Assembly (NCBI GenBank): GCA_048500275.1
Contig: JASNYI010000001.1
Coordinates: forward strand, 2,299,949-2,363,948
Length of the DNA: 64,000 nt
Reading direction: 5' to 3'
DNA from: UBA5066 sp048500275
GTDB lineage: Bacteria; Acidobacteriota; Thermoanaerobaculia; UBA5066
Shown: piece by piece, positions 9,645 to 17,859 of the stretch
Layout of the letters: each line of letters starts with the position of its first letter
How positions within the stretch are numbered: position 1 is the first letter of the stretch
Notes under the pieces: generated by a model
What the model saw: only the letters and a program-made list of their open reading frames with translations
Databases searched by the model: none
What the model was told of the DNA's origin: nothing
Translations under genes and position numbers: made by a program

Positions 9645-10328
9645 TCAGCGGCGGAAAAGGGGGAGGAGCGTCGGCTCGAGGCGCCGGAGGAGGGCTGCCG
9701 TGGCGTCGACGTCGCGGCGGCAGTAGTCGAGGATCTCCGGGAGCCGCCCCGCCTCGTACGCTTCCCCGACCGCGTATCCGTGCATCTCGGCCGACTTCGG
9801 CGAGGGGATCCCGAACGCGACGCAGGCGGCGTGGAGCGACGGGCGCGAGCCGGAGGCGCCCTGGAAGGTGAGGACTTCCATCACGTCGACGTGCGAGTCG
9901 ACCGAGTAGCGGTAGCCCGAGAGGTTTCGCGACGGAGTCACCCCGTGGATCGCGCTCCTCACGGAGAGGAAGGGCCCGTCGAAGGAGCGGCCGTTGAACG
10001 AGACGAGCCGGTCGAACCGGGCCGCCGTCTCCCAGAACCCGGAGAGGAGCGCCTTCTCCTCGCCGCCGATCTCCTCGAAGAGGCCGTCGCCCGAGGTCCG
10101 CGAGGACGGGGCGGGAGACTCGTACCAGACCTTCCCGTGGCCCGTGTCGGGGTTCAGGGCGGCGATGACGATGACCTTGGCGGCGTAGGGGGAGAGCGAG
10201 CGCCAGTCCTTCTTCGACCGATAGCTCTCGCCGTCCTCGGCGCCCCGCGTCAGCCATTCGCGCAGGAGCGGGTCGAGGCCGAGCCAGGGGAGGCCGACGG
10301 TCTCGATGTCGAACACCAGCGTCTTCAC
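9645..10328 (-). CDS. Predicted 3'-5' exonuclease, PolB-like (DnaQ superfamily)
   Basis: Protein of 227 residues with the DEDD exonuclease motifs: FDIET at residues 6-10 (Exo I), SFNGRSFDGPFL in the middle (Exo II) and YCRRDVDATAALL near 208 (Exo III). This arrangement matches the stand-alone PolB-like 3'-5' exonuclease group found in many bacteria. It probably degrades single-stranded DNA ends; the exact substrate is not known. The ATG at 10328 begins right at the first strand. Confidence 0.85.
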   Translation of the reverse strand: MKTLVFDIETVGLPWLGLDPLLREWLTRGAEDGESYRSKKDWRSLSPYAAKVIVIAALNPDTGHGKVWYESPAPSSRTSGDGLFEEIGGEEKALLSGFWETAARFDRLVSFNGRSFDGPFLSVRSAIHGVTPSRNLSGYRYSVDSHVDVMEVLTFQGASGSRPSLHAACVAFGIPSPKSAEMHGYAVGEAYEAGRLPEILDYCRRDVDATAALLRRLEPTLLPLFRR

Positions 10329-10403
10329 CTCAGACCTCCGTCGAGCGGGTGGGGGGTCCGGGGGGCCGCGCGAAGCTCAGGCCCCCCGGGCGGCCGAGGG
10401 TTC

Positions 10404-11297
10404 TCACGGCCCGTTCTCTTCCGCCGGGCTCGCGTCGGCTTCCCCGGCCGGAGGCGCGGTCGCGACCGGGGCGGGAGGAGGGGAGACCGGGCCGAGGCGC
10501 GCGTCCAGCCAGTAGAGGACGGCGGTCCTCGCCTCGGGCTCGTTCCGGAGGAGGTCGAGCGCGTGCGCGGCGCCCGGGTAGAGGAGGAGGGACTTCGGAT
10601 CGAGACCCGAGCCGTCGAGCGCCTGCGCCGATTCGGCGCGGCCGGGATCCCTCTCCGAGGCGAGGACGAGGAGCCCCCGCGGCGCCGTGGGGCGGGCCCC
10701 GGCGAGGGGGGCGAGGCGCTCGGCGTTCGCGGAGACGGCCACGCCCGCGTCGGCCCACCCGGAGGCGGTGGCGAGGGCGGCGAGGTTCCCCGAGAGGGAG
10801 AAGCCGACGACGCCGACGCGCGGCGCTCGCTCGCGCAGCCACTCGCAGGCGGCCTCGACGTCGCGAGGGAAGCCGTTCGGGGATGTCTGGAGCGACGGCG
10901 AGAGCCCCACGGTGGCGCTTCCCTTCTTCACGGAGTCGCCGTGCCCGCGCAGGTCGAGGGAGAGCGTGGCGAAGCCGCGGGCGGCGAGCTCCTCGGCGAC
11001 CCCCGCCAGCTCCCGCCGGTCGCGCGAGAAGGCGTGGAGGAGGAGGACGGCCGGGGCCGCGGCGCCGGCCGGCGAGGGCCTCCACGACGCGACGAGCCGG
11101 ACGCCGTCGCTCGAGGTGAACGACACCTCGAAAGGGTCGGGCGGACGGGGGACCATCGGGATCGCCGCCGGTTTCTTCCGGACGGCCCGCTTCTTCTTCG
11201 TGGCGGCCTCGGCCGGACCCGCAACCGTCGCCGCGAGGAGCGCGAGGACGGCCACGAGGGCCATGACGCGGGAGAAGGTCTTCACGAGGCTTCCCAT
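10404..11297 (-). CDS. Secreted alpha/beta hydrolase
   Basis: Protein of 297 residues with a signal peptide (MGSLVKTFSRVMALVAVLALLAATVAGPAEAA) followed by a basic KKKRAVRKK stretch. The hydrolase core shows VLLLHAFSRDRREL (oxyanion region), LSLDLRGHGDS, nucleophile elbow GFSLSG, LASERDP for the acid and GAAHALD for the histidine. This is the dienelactone-hydrolase/serine-esterase pattern. A proline-rich tail follows residue 275. The ATG at 11297 is chosen for the signal peptide; the open frame extends much further only as the antisense of nadA. Confidence 0.8.
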   Translation of the reverse strand: MGSLVKTFSRVMALVAVLALLAATVAGPAEAATKKKRAVRKKPAAIPMVPRPPDPFEVSFTSSDGVRLVASWRPSPAGAAAPAVLLLHAFSRDRRELAGVAEELAARGFATLSLDLRGHGDSVKKGSATVGLSPSLQTSPNGFPRDVEAACEWLRERAPRVGVVGFSLSGNLAALATASGWADAGVAVSANAERLAPLAGARPTAPRGLLVLASERDPGRAESAQALDGSGLDPKSLLLYPGAAHALDLLRNEPEARTAVLYWLDARLGPVSPPPAPVATAPPAGEADASPAEENGP

Positions 11298-11351
11298 GGT
11301 AAGGCCCCGGAACCGGAACCCGGCACCGGGAGGAGCCGTAATATCCCTCAC

Positions 11352-12344
11352 GTGAGCGTTTCGCAACCCGCCGCCCCGGCGGCGCCGCCCCTTCCCGACG
11401 ACCTTCCCGGCGAGATCCTCCGCCTGAAGGAGGAGCGCGACGCCCTCATCCTGGCCCACTACTACCAGGAGTCGGAGATCCAGGACCTGGCCGACTTCGT
11501 CGGCGACTCGCTCGAGCTGGCCCGCAAGGGACTCGCGGCGCCGCAGCAGGTCATCGCGTTCTGCGGCGTCCACTTCATGGCGGAGACGTCGAAGATCCTG
11601 AGCCCGGAGAAGACGGTCGTCGTCCCCGACCTCGAGGCGGGCTGCTCGCTGGCCGACGGCTGCCCGGCGCCCTTCTTTTCCGAGTGGCTCCGGAAGTACC
11701 CCGGGCACACCGTCGTCTCCTACATCAACTGCTCGGCGGCGGTGAAGGCGCTCTCCGACGTCATCGTCACCTCCTCCTCGGCCGAGGCGATCCTGCGCCA
11801 GCTCCCCGACCCGGTCGTCTTCGCCCCCGACCGGAACCTCGCGGCCTGGCTCGAGAAGAAGCTCGACCGCAAGTTCGTCGTCTGGCCGGGGACGTGCGTC
11901 GTCCACGAGACCTTCTCCGAGAAGCGAATCCTCGACCTGATGGTGAGGAACCCGAAGTCGCGCCTCGTCGCCCACCCCGAGTGCGACGAGCGGATCCTCG
12001 CCCACGCACACTTCGTCGGCTCGACGTCCGCCCTCCTCCGGCACGTCGCAGAGTCGGAGCACGCCTCGTTCATCGTGGCGACCGAGGAGGGGATCCTCCA
12101 CCAGATGCGGCGAGCGGCTCCCGCCAAGGAGCTGATCCCGGCCCCGCCCGACGACGGCTGCTCCTGCAACGCCTGCCCGCACATGAAGCGGAACACGATG
12201 GAGAAGCTCTGGCTCGCCCTGCGCGACCTCAGCCCGGCGATCGAGGTCGACGAGAAGGTCCGGGCCGGAGCGCAGCGCTCGCTCGACCGGATGCTCGAGC
12301 TGACGGCCGGGAAGACGTTCGTCCCCGCGCTCGGGCGCTCGTGA
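11352..12344 (+). CDS. nadA: Quinolinate synthase A
   Basis: Enzyme of 330 residues that condenses iminoaspartate with dihydroxyacetone phosphate to quinolinate in NAD synthesis. The three [4Fe-4S] ligands can be placed at C71 (FCGVHFMAE), C182 (WPGTCVVHE) and C275 (CNACPHM). Other family motifs, AHYYQ near 36 and ADFVGDSLELA at 47-57, are present. The start is GTG at 11352. No nadB or nadC is adjacent. A short gap of 13 bases separates it from the phosphatase gene. Confidence 0.95.
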   Translation: MSVSQPAAPAAPPLPDDLPGEILRLKEERDALILAHYYQESEIQDLADFVGDSLELARKGLAAPQQVIAFCGVHFMAETSKILSPEKTVVVPDLEAGCSLADGCPAPFFSEWLRKYPGHTVVSYINCSAAVKALSDVIVTSSSAEAILRQLPDPVVFAPDRNLAAWLEKKLDRKFVVWPGTCVVHETFSEKRILDLMVRNPKSRLVAHPECDERILAHAHFVGSTSALLRHVAESEHASFIVATEEGILHQMRRAAPAKELIPAPPDDGCSCNACPHMKRNTMEKLWLALRDLSPAIEVDEKVRAGAQRSLDRMLELTAGKTFVPALGRS

Positions 12345-12357
12345 GCTTCCCCACGCC

Positions 12358-14697
12358 GTGACCGGCAACGCAGGCCGCGCGCGCCCGCGCATCCCGTGGG
12401 CCCCGCTTCTCCCGGGGCTCGCCGTCCTCCTGGCCGGCGCCGTCGGCGCGCACCTCGTCCTCCCCGAGTGGCAGCCCCTCGGGGTGACGCGCGAGGCGGC
12501 GCTGAGGACGGCGGGCGAGGAGATGGCCGCCGCCGGGGCGACGCTCCTCGACCCGAAGGCGAAGGTGAGGAACGCGCTCGCCAGCTCCGAGATCGAACGC
12601 GCCTACCGGCGGCTCGGGCGGGAGGCGCCGACGTGGCTCGCCCGGCACGGCGCGATCGCGTCGTGGGTCGTCTCGGGTTCGCTGCGCGTCCCGGGGATCG
12701 GGACGGGCGCCGTCGAAGTCGCCCTCGGGCGCGACGGCACGCTCCGGCGCGTCGAGTTCACGAGGGGGAGCCTCCTCCGCGTCGCCGCGCCGACCGGAGA
12801 GCTCGACGGCGCCCGCGAGAAGCTCGCCGACGCCCTCCTCGCGCGCCTCGCCCGTGGCGAGGCGATCGGCCGCACGGCGGACTACGAAGGCGGCAACGCG
12901 ATCGTCCGCGTCTTCGAGCTCGAGGGGACCGGACCGGGGCCCCGGGAGGTCCTCACGCGGCTCTCCCCGTCGCCGGCGATGCTCGTCGTGGCCCGCGAGC
13001 TGGCCGACCCCGACGTCGGCGCCCGCTACGAACGGCTCAAGTTCCGGGGCCTCGTCATCGCCATCCCTCTCTTCGCCCTCGTCGGCCTCCTCGTTGCCGT
13101 CCTCTTCGGCGTCCTCCTCTTCCGGCGCCGCCTCGGCTTCCGGATCGCGATCGGCCTCGGGCTCCTCGGCTTCGCCGCGATGGTCCTCTCCGGCTCTCTC
13201 TTCGAGCTGCAGGGCCAGGGCGGCTTCGTGGCGGGGATCGTCGTCACGGGCCGGATCCTGATGGCCATCGCCCTCGTCGGCTACTGGGCCGTGGCCGAGT
13301 CGCTCCTGCGCGACACGGTCCCCTCCTTCCGGACGAGCCTCGACGCCCTCGCCGCGGGGCGCCTCTCGCCGCGGCTCGGCCGGGCGATCCTGGGCGGCCT
13401 CGGCATCGGCGCCGCCCTCGCCGGGCTCCGGCTCCTGGTCGCGACGGGCGTCGCGGCGGCAGGGGTCCCCGGCGTCCACCCGGAGGCGCCCTCCTACGTC
13501 CTCCCCCTCTTCGGCGGCATCGCGAACGCCTTCCTCGAGGGGCCGTACGCCGCCGCGACCCTCGTCCTCGGGGCGGCCCTCTTCCGCTTCGTGATGCCCC
13601 GCGAGAGGGCCGACGCGCTCGGAGCCCTCGGCTTCGCCCTCCTCTACGCCTGCTCGTTCCTCTACGCGCCGTGGGGGGCGACGCTCGCCCTCACCCTGGC
13701 CGAGGCGGTCCTCCTCCTCCTCGCCTTCCGGGGCTACGGCCTGGCCGGCCTCCTCGTCGCCGCGACGGCGCCCGCGCTCCTGCGCGACCTTCTCGCCGCG
13801 CTTCGCTTCCCCGGGGAGCTTCCCGCGCCGCTCCTCCTCGCCGCCGCCGCCCTCGCGGCCCTCGCCTGGGCCGGCGTCGCGGCGACGCGCAGGCCCGAGC
13901 GGGAAGACGACGCGAGGCTCGACGCGCCCGACTTCATCAAGCGGATCGAGAGCGAGACGCGCGTGAAGCACGAGATGGACCTCCTGTCGCGGATGCAGGT
14001 GGCCCTCCTTCCCGACCACCCGCCGGACGTGCCGGGCCTGCAGATCGCGGCGAAGACGATTCTCGCGACCGAGGCCGGGGGAGACCTCTACGAGTTCCTC
14101 GTCGACGAGGAAGGGGCGCTCTGGGTCGCGACGGGCGACGTCGCCGGGCACGGCTTCTCGTGCGGCATCCAGGGAGCGATGGTGAAGGCCTGCCTCCTCA
14201 CGCTCGTGAAGGCGGGACGGCGGCCGGGGGAAATCCTCGTCGAGGTGGACCGCGTCCTGCGCGCGGCGAACACCGGGCGCCTCTTCACCTCGCTCGTCCT
14301 CGCCAGGATCGACCCTTCGACCGGCCGTGGCGTCCTCGCGAACGCCGGACACCCGTACCCTCTCCTCCTCGTCGAGGGGAGGGTGAGCGAGCTGACCGTT
14401 TCCGGCCTTCCTCTCGGCAAGGGCCCGGCGCGGGTCTACGAGGAGACGGAGTTCGAGCTGCCGGGCGCCGCGAGCCTCGTCCTCGCCTCCGACGGCCTCT
14501 TCGAGGGGCCCGACCGCTTCGACGAGCCGTACGGCTACGACCGGCCGCGCGCCGTCCTCGAGCGCGTCGGGCTCTGGCGCCGGCCCGCGGAGTCGATCGT
14601 GGAGGCGCTCCTCGGCGACTGGCGGAGCCACGTCGGCGAGGGGGAGCCCGCCGACGACACGAGCCTCGTCGTCGTCCGCCGGACCATCTGGTCCTGA
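12358..14697 (+). CDS. Membrane protein with C-terminal SpoIIE/PP2C phosphatase domain
   Basis: Protein of 779 residues. One N-terminal hydrophobic segment (about 15-35) precedes a periplasmic-looking domain to about 215; then some 8-9 transmembrane segments run to about 510. The C-terminal 240 residues are a SpoIIE-type serine phosphatase: GGDLYEFLVDEEGALWVATGDVAGHGFSCGIQGAMVKA with the metal-binding aspartates, NAGHPYPLLL, and DGLFEGPDRFDEPYG ahead of DDTSLVVV. Such enzymes usually dephosphorylate anti-anti-sigma (STAS) proteins in partner-switching cascades. No STAS or kinase gene lies next to it. GTG 12358 is the start. Confidence 0.85.
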   Translation: MTGNAGRARPRIPWAPLLPGLAVLLAGAVGAHLVLPEWQPLGVTREAALRTAGEEMAAAGATLLDPKAKVRNALASSEIERAYRRLGREAPTWLARHGAIASWVVSGSLRVPGIGTGAVEVALGRDGTLRRVEFTRGSLLRVAAPTGELDGAREKLADALLARLARGEAIGRTADYEGGNAIVRVFELEGTGPGPREVLTRLSPSPAMLVVARELADPDVGARYERLKFRGLVIAIPLFALVGLLVAVLFGVLLFRRRLGFRIAIGLGLLGFAAMVLSGSLFELQGQGGFVAGIVVTGRILMAIALVGYWAVAESLLRDTVPSFRTSLDALAAGRLSPRLGRAILGGLGIGAALAGLRLLVATGVAAAGVPGVHPEAPSYVLPLFGGIANAFLEGPYAAATLVLGAALFRFVMPRERADALGALGFALLYACSFLYAPWGATLALTLAEAVLLLLAFRGYGLAGLLVAATAPALLRDLLAALRFPGELPAPLLLAAAALAALAWAGVAATRRPEREDDARLDAPDFIKRIESETRVKHEMDLLSRMQVALLPDHPPDVPGLQIAAKTILATEAGGDLYEFLVDEEGALWVATGDVAGHGFSCGIQGAMVKACLLTLVKAGRRPGEILVEVDRVLRAANTGRLFTSLVLARIDPSTGRGVLANAGHPYPLLLVEGRVSELTVSGLPLGKGPARVYEETEFELPGAASLVLASDGLFEGPDRFDEPYGYDRPRAVLERVGLWRRPAESIVEALLGDWRSHVGEGEPADDTSLVVVRRTIWS

Positions 14698-14728
14698 GGC
14701 GCGCGCTTCCCGGGGGGTGCTGCGCTCT

Positions 14729-14756
14729 CCGGGGGGTGCTGTTCGCCACCCCCCGG
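14729..14756 (+). terminator. Strong GC hairpin after the phosphatase gene
   Basis: CCGGGGGGTG/CACCCCCCGG forms a perfect 10-bp stem with an eight-base loop, about 30 bases after the stop at 14697. A partial repeat CCGGGGGGTGCTG stands just upstream. No U-tract follows. Confidence 0.45.
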
Positions 14757-14856
14757 ACCCCCCAGGTCGCGTCGGCAAGTCCGCTCGACGCCTGCTCGTG
14801 GACTGAATCTCGTCGCAACGGGACCGCGCGCCCGGTTCGTGCGAGGATCGGGGCGG

Positions 14857-15435
14857 ATGAAGATCGCGTTCATCGGAACCCACGGCGTCGGCAAGACGAC
14901 CCTCTGCTACGACCTCGCCGCGTCGCTGAAGCGCCGCGACCTGACCGTCGAGCTCGTGCGCGAGGTGGCGCGCGAGTGCCCGCTCCCGATCAACCGCGAC
15001 ACGACGGTGAAGGCGCAGGCCTGGATCCTCCACACGCAGATCGCGTGGGAGCTCCAGGCCGAGGCCAAGGCCGAGGTCGTCGTCTGCGACCGGGCGGTCC
15101 TCGACAACTACTGCTACCTGAAGCGCGCCGCGCCCGGCGAGCCGCACGTGAAGACCCTCGAGGCGCTCGTCCGCGCCTGGCTCCCGACCTACGACGCCCT
15201 CTTCCGCGTCCCGATCGTCGGCGACCCGAGCTTCGACGGCGTGCGCGACACCGACCTCGCCTTCCAGCACGACATCGACGCGCTCCTCCTCGCGACGCTC
15301 GAGGAGTGGGGGGTCCCGTTCCTGACGCTCGACCCTTCCACGCGCGAGGGCTGGGCGAAGCGGGCCATCGAGTCGCTCCTCCCGGTCCTCAGGCCGCAGG
15401 AGCTCCTCTTTCCCGACGCGAGCGGCGGCCGCTGA
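14857..15435 (+). CDS. P-loop ATPase/kinase, AAA_28-like
   Basis: Protein of 192 residues beginning MKIAFIGTHGVGKTT, a Walker A at residues 7-15. VVCDRAVLDNY near 77-87 resembles the DR-x-x-L-D-N motif of nucleoside and deoxynucleoside kinase-like P-loop proteins (NadR kinase-domain or AAA_28 families). The ATG at 14857 is preceded by GGGCGG. A nucleoside-kinase-like role, possibly in NAD salvage, is only suggested by this similarity and by nadA nearby. Confidence 0.65.
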   Translation: MKIAFIGTHGVGKTTLCYDLAASLKRRDLTVELVREVARECPLPINRDTTVKAQAWILHTQIAWELQAEAKAEVVVCDRAVLDNYCYLKRAAPGEPHVKTLEALVRAWLPTYDALFRVPIVGDPSFDGVRDTDLAFQHDIDALLLATLEEWGVPFLTLDPSTREGWAKRAIESLLPVLRPQELLFPDASGGR

Positions 15436-15444
15436 GCCGCCGGG

Positions 15445-15909
15445 CTACTTCCGCCAGATCTCGTACTTCACCTGGAACGAGCGGACCTGCTTGTAGTAGC
15501 GGGTCTTCATCCGCACGAACATCTTGTTCGTGTCGCCGATCTTGCCGGCGTCGAGGGTGGCGGTCCGGTCGTTCTCGGCCCATACGGCGCCGTCCTTCCC
15601 CTTGATCGTGACCGTGTAGCGGCACTTCCAGTCGCGCACCTCGTCGCGGTTCGAGTACTCGAACTCCACCACCATCACGTGCGTCTCGTTCAGGTCCTTC
15701 TCGCCGTCGGCGAAGTCGTCGGCGTCGGGCCAGTTGCGGATCCGCACGGCATCGATCGTCACCGGCCCCTGCCGGATGCCGACCTTCGCGGACTTGTCGG
15801 GGCCGAACGGGTGGGACTTCACGTAGCTCTTGCGGTCGCCGGGGTCCGCGGCCGAGGCGGCCGGGAGGAGGAGCGCGACGGCGAGGCAGGCGAGGGCGGT
15901 CCGCTTCAT
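15445..15909 (-). CDS. Secreted protein of unknown function
   Basis: Protein of 154 residues with a signal peptide (MKRTALACLAVALLLPAASAA). The mature part appears beta-rich (VMVVEFEYSNRDEVRDWKC, YTVTIKGKDGAVWAENDRTATLD, FQVKYEIWRK) and looks like a small immunoglobulin-like domain. The ATG at 15909-15907 has GGAGG (antisense of CCTCC at 15913-15917) upstream. It stands alone between convergent and divergent neighbours. Function unknown. Confidence 0.75.
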   Translation of the reverse strand: MKRTALACLAVALLLPAASAADPGDRKSYVKSHPFGPDKSAKVGIRQGPVTIDAVRIRNWPDADDFADGEKDLNETHVMVVEFEYSNRDEVRDWKCRYTVTIKGKDGAVWAENDRTATLDAGKIGDTNKMFVRMKTRYYKQVRSFQVKYEIWRK

Positions 15910-16014
15910 GGGGCCTCCTGTGGGGGGGATGGAAGATTCTAGGACGCCGCCGGAGGCGTGCGACGCCGGGGCGCGGGTTGACACCCGCGGCGCGAGAGTC
16001 TCTTCTACGGCACG

Positions 16015-17859
16015 ATGCCTTCCCGCCACCCGTCCCGCGCCCGGCCGTCCGTCCGCCTCGCCCCGGCGCTCCTCGCCCTCGCCCTCCTCGCCGCGCCGAT
16101 CCCCTTCCGCAACCCCGCCGACGCCAAGCAGAAGCCGCTCGGACCGGGGCAGACCGGCCAGCCCTTCGCGCCGATCGGGGCCCTCTCGCCCCACGGCGCG
16201 GTCGCCTCCGACTCGGAGGACGCCTCGCGGGTCGCCGCGGCCGTCCTCGAGGAGGGGGGCAACGCGGTCGACGCCGCGGTGGCGGGCGCGTTCGCGATCG
16301 GAGCGGCGGCTCCCGGGGCCTCCGGGCTCGGCGGGAACACGTGGATCGTCGTCCACACGGCCGGCGGCGAGGACGTCGCCTTCGTCTCCCCCGTTCGAGC
16401 GCCGCTGCGGGTGGACCTCTCCCGGGCAAGGGCCGCGCACCAGGGCCGGCACATGACCGGCCCTCTCTCGGCAACGGCCCCCGGCTCTGTGGCCACCCTC
16501 GCGAAGGCCCACGCCCGTTTCGGCACCCTCCCCTGGGCCAGGCTCGTGGCGCCCGCCGCCACCCTGGCCGAGGGCGGGCACGTCGTCTCGGTGGCCGAGC
16601 ACGCGTTCCTGCTGCAATACCGCGAGCTCCTCGAGGCCTCTCCCGCCCTCCAACCGATCTACCTGACGAACGACTGTGACGAGGAGGGCCTCCTGGTTCC
16701 CGTCCCCGTCGGCCATCGCGTCGTCTTCCCCGGCCTCGGCCGGACGCTCCGGCGGCTCGCCGAGGCCGGGCCGGACGACTTCTACCGGGGCGCCATCGCC
16801 GCGGAGATGGCGGCCGACCTCGCGAGGCACTCGGCCTTCCTGCGCGCCGAGGACCTCGCCCGGGTGCCGGCGACGATCGTGGAGGCGCGCCCCCTTCGCG
16901 GAGGCTATCGGGACCTCGAGGTCCTCTCCCTCCCCCTCCCCGGGGCGGGAAGCGTCGTCCTCCGCCTGATGCACATTCTCCAGGCGTTTCCCCCGGCCCA
17001 GCTGGCGGGGGAGCCGTGGGCGAGGGCCCAGGTGCTCGTCGAGGCCGGCCGGATCGCCTTCGCCGACGCGCAGCTCGCCGGGATCGAGGAGGAAGTGCCG
17101 GACGGCCCCGACCGGTCGCGCTGGCTCGACCCCTCCTGGGGAGCCCGGCAGGCGGGCCTGATCCGCCTCGGCCGGGCGATCCCGGAGGAACGGCTTCCGA
17201 AGGGGAGGCGTGGCACGCGCTTCCAGGACCGTGACACCACGCACCTCTCCGTCGTCGATCGCGACGGCAACGCCGTCTCCCTCACGCAGAGCCTGGGCCG
17301 GACCTGGGGCTCGATGCACGTCACCCCGGGCCTCGGGTTCCCGTACAACGCGTTCCTCGAGGCCTTCGACGTGGACGACCCGAACGACCCGACCTACCTC
17401 CGGCCGAACGCGCCGGCGCGGGTCAGCGTGGCGCCGACGATCTTCCTGCGCGACGGGCGGCCCGCCCTCGTCCTCGGGGCCGCCGGAAGCTCGAGGATCC
17501 CCTCGGCGATCGCCAACGTGGCGGTGGGCACCTTCGACGCCGGGCTGAGCGTGGCCGAGGCGGTCGCGGCGCCGCGCGCCGCCTGGTCGGAGGGGCGAAC
17601 CAATCGAGGCTTGATGCTCGAGCTGGCCGCTCCCTACGGCCTCGAAGACGCCGATCTCCTCCGGGCCGCCGGATACCCCGACCTCGAGGCCTACGCCACC
17701 GAGCCGGGAGGGGCCTCCCTGGGGGCCCTGAACGCGGTGGGCTGGAATGCTCGCGCGGGGGCCTGGGAGGCCGCTGCCGAACCCCGCCGGCAGGGCTTCG
17801 CGGCCGTTCCCGCGAAGGTGCCGGCGCGCGCGCAGGAAGGGAGGCGTGCCCGCCCGTGA
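16015..17859 (+). CDS. Gamma-glutamyltransferase family protein, copy 1
   Basis: Secreted Ntn-hydrolase of 614 residues with a signal peptide in the first 30. Features of the family: ASRVAAAVLEEGGNAVDAAVAGAF near 75, GASGLGGNTWIVV near 100, and TTHLSVVDRDGNAVSLTQSL, where T408 is the expected autocleavage and catalytic nucleophile. GSSRIPSAIANV near 490 fits the small-subunit glycine loop. Members cleave the gamma-glutamyl bond of glutathione or related peptides in the periplasm. Its stop overlaps the GTG of the second copy. Confidence 0.9.
   Translation: MPSRHPSRARPSVRLAPALLALALLAAPIPFRNPADAKQKPLGPGQTGQPFAPIGALSPHGAVASDSEDASRVAAAVLEEGGNAVDAAVAGAFAIGAAAPGASGLGGNTWIVVHTAGGEDVAFVSPVRAPLRVDLSRARAAHQGRHMTGPLSATAPGSVATLAKAHARFGTLPWARLVAPAATLAEGGHVVSVAEHAFLLQYRELLEASPALQPIYLTNDCDEEGLLVPVPVGHRVVFPGLGRTLRRLAEAGPDDFYRGAIAAEMAADLARHSAFLRAEDLARVPATIVEARPLRGGYRDLEVLSLPLPGAGSVVLRLMHILQAFPPAQLAGEPWARAQVLVEAGRIAFADAQLAGIEEEVPDGPDRSRWLDPSWGARQAGLIRLGRAIPEERLPKGRRGTRFQDRDTTHLSVVDRDGNAVSLTQSLGRTWGSMHVTPGLGFPYNAFLEAFDVDDPNDPTYLRPNAPARVSVAPTIFLRDGRPALVLGAAGSSRIPSAIANVAVGTFDAGLSVAEAVAAPRAAWSEGRTNRGLMLELAAPYGLEDADLLRAAGYPDLEAYATEPGGASLGALNAVGWNARAGAWEAAAEPRRQGFAAVPAKVPARAQEGRRARP

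Noticed and set aside
10404..12392. A 662-residue fusion of a hydrolase with a long N-terminal extension on the - strand
   Set aside because: The extension is antisense to nadA, and the ATG at 11297 gives a proper signal peptide.
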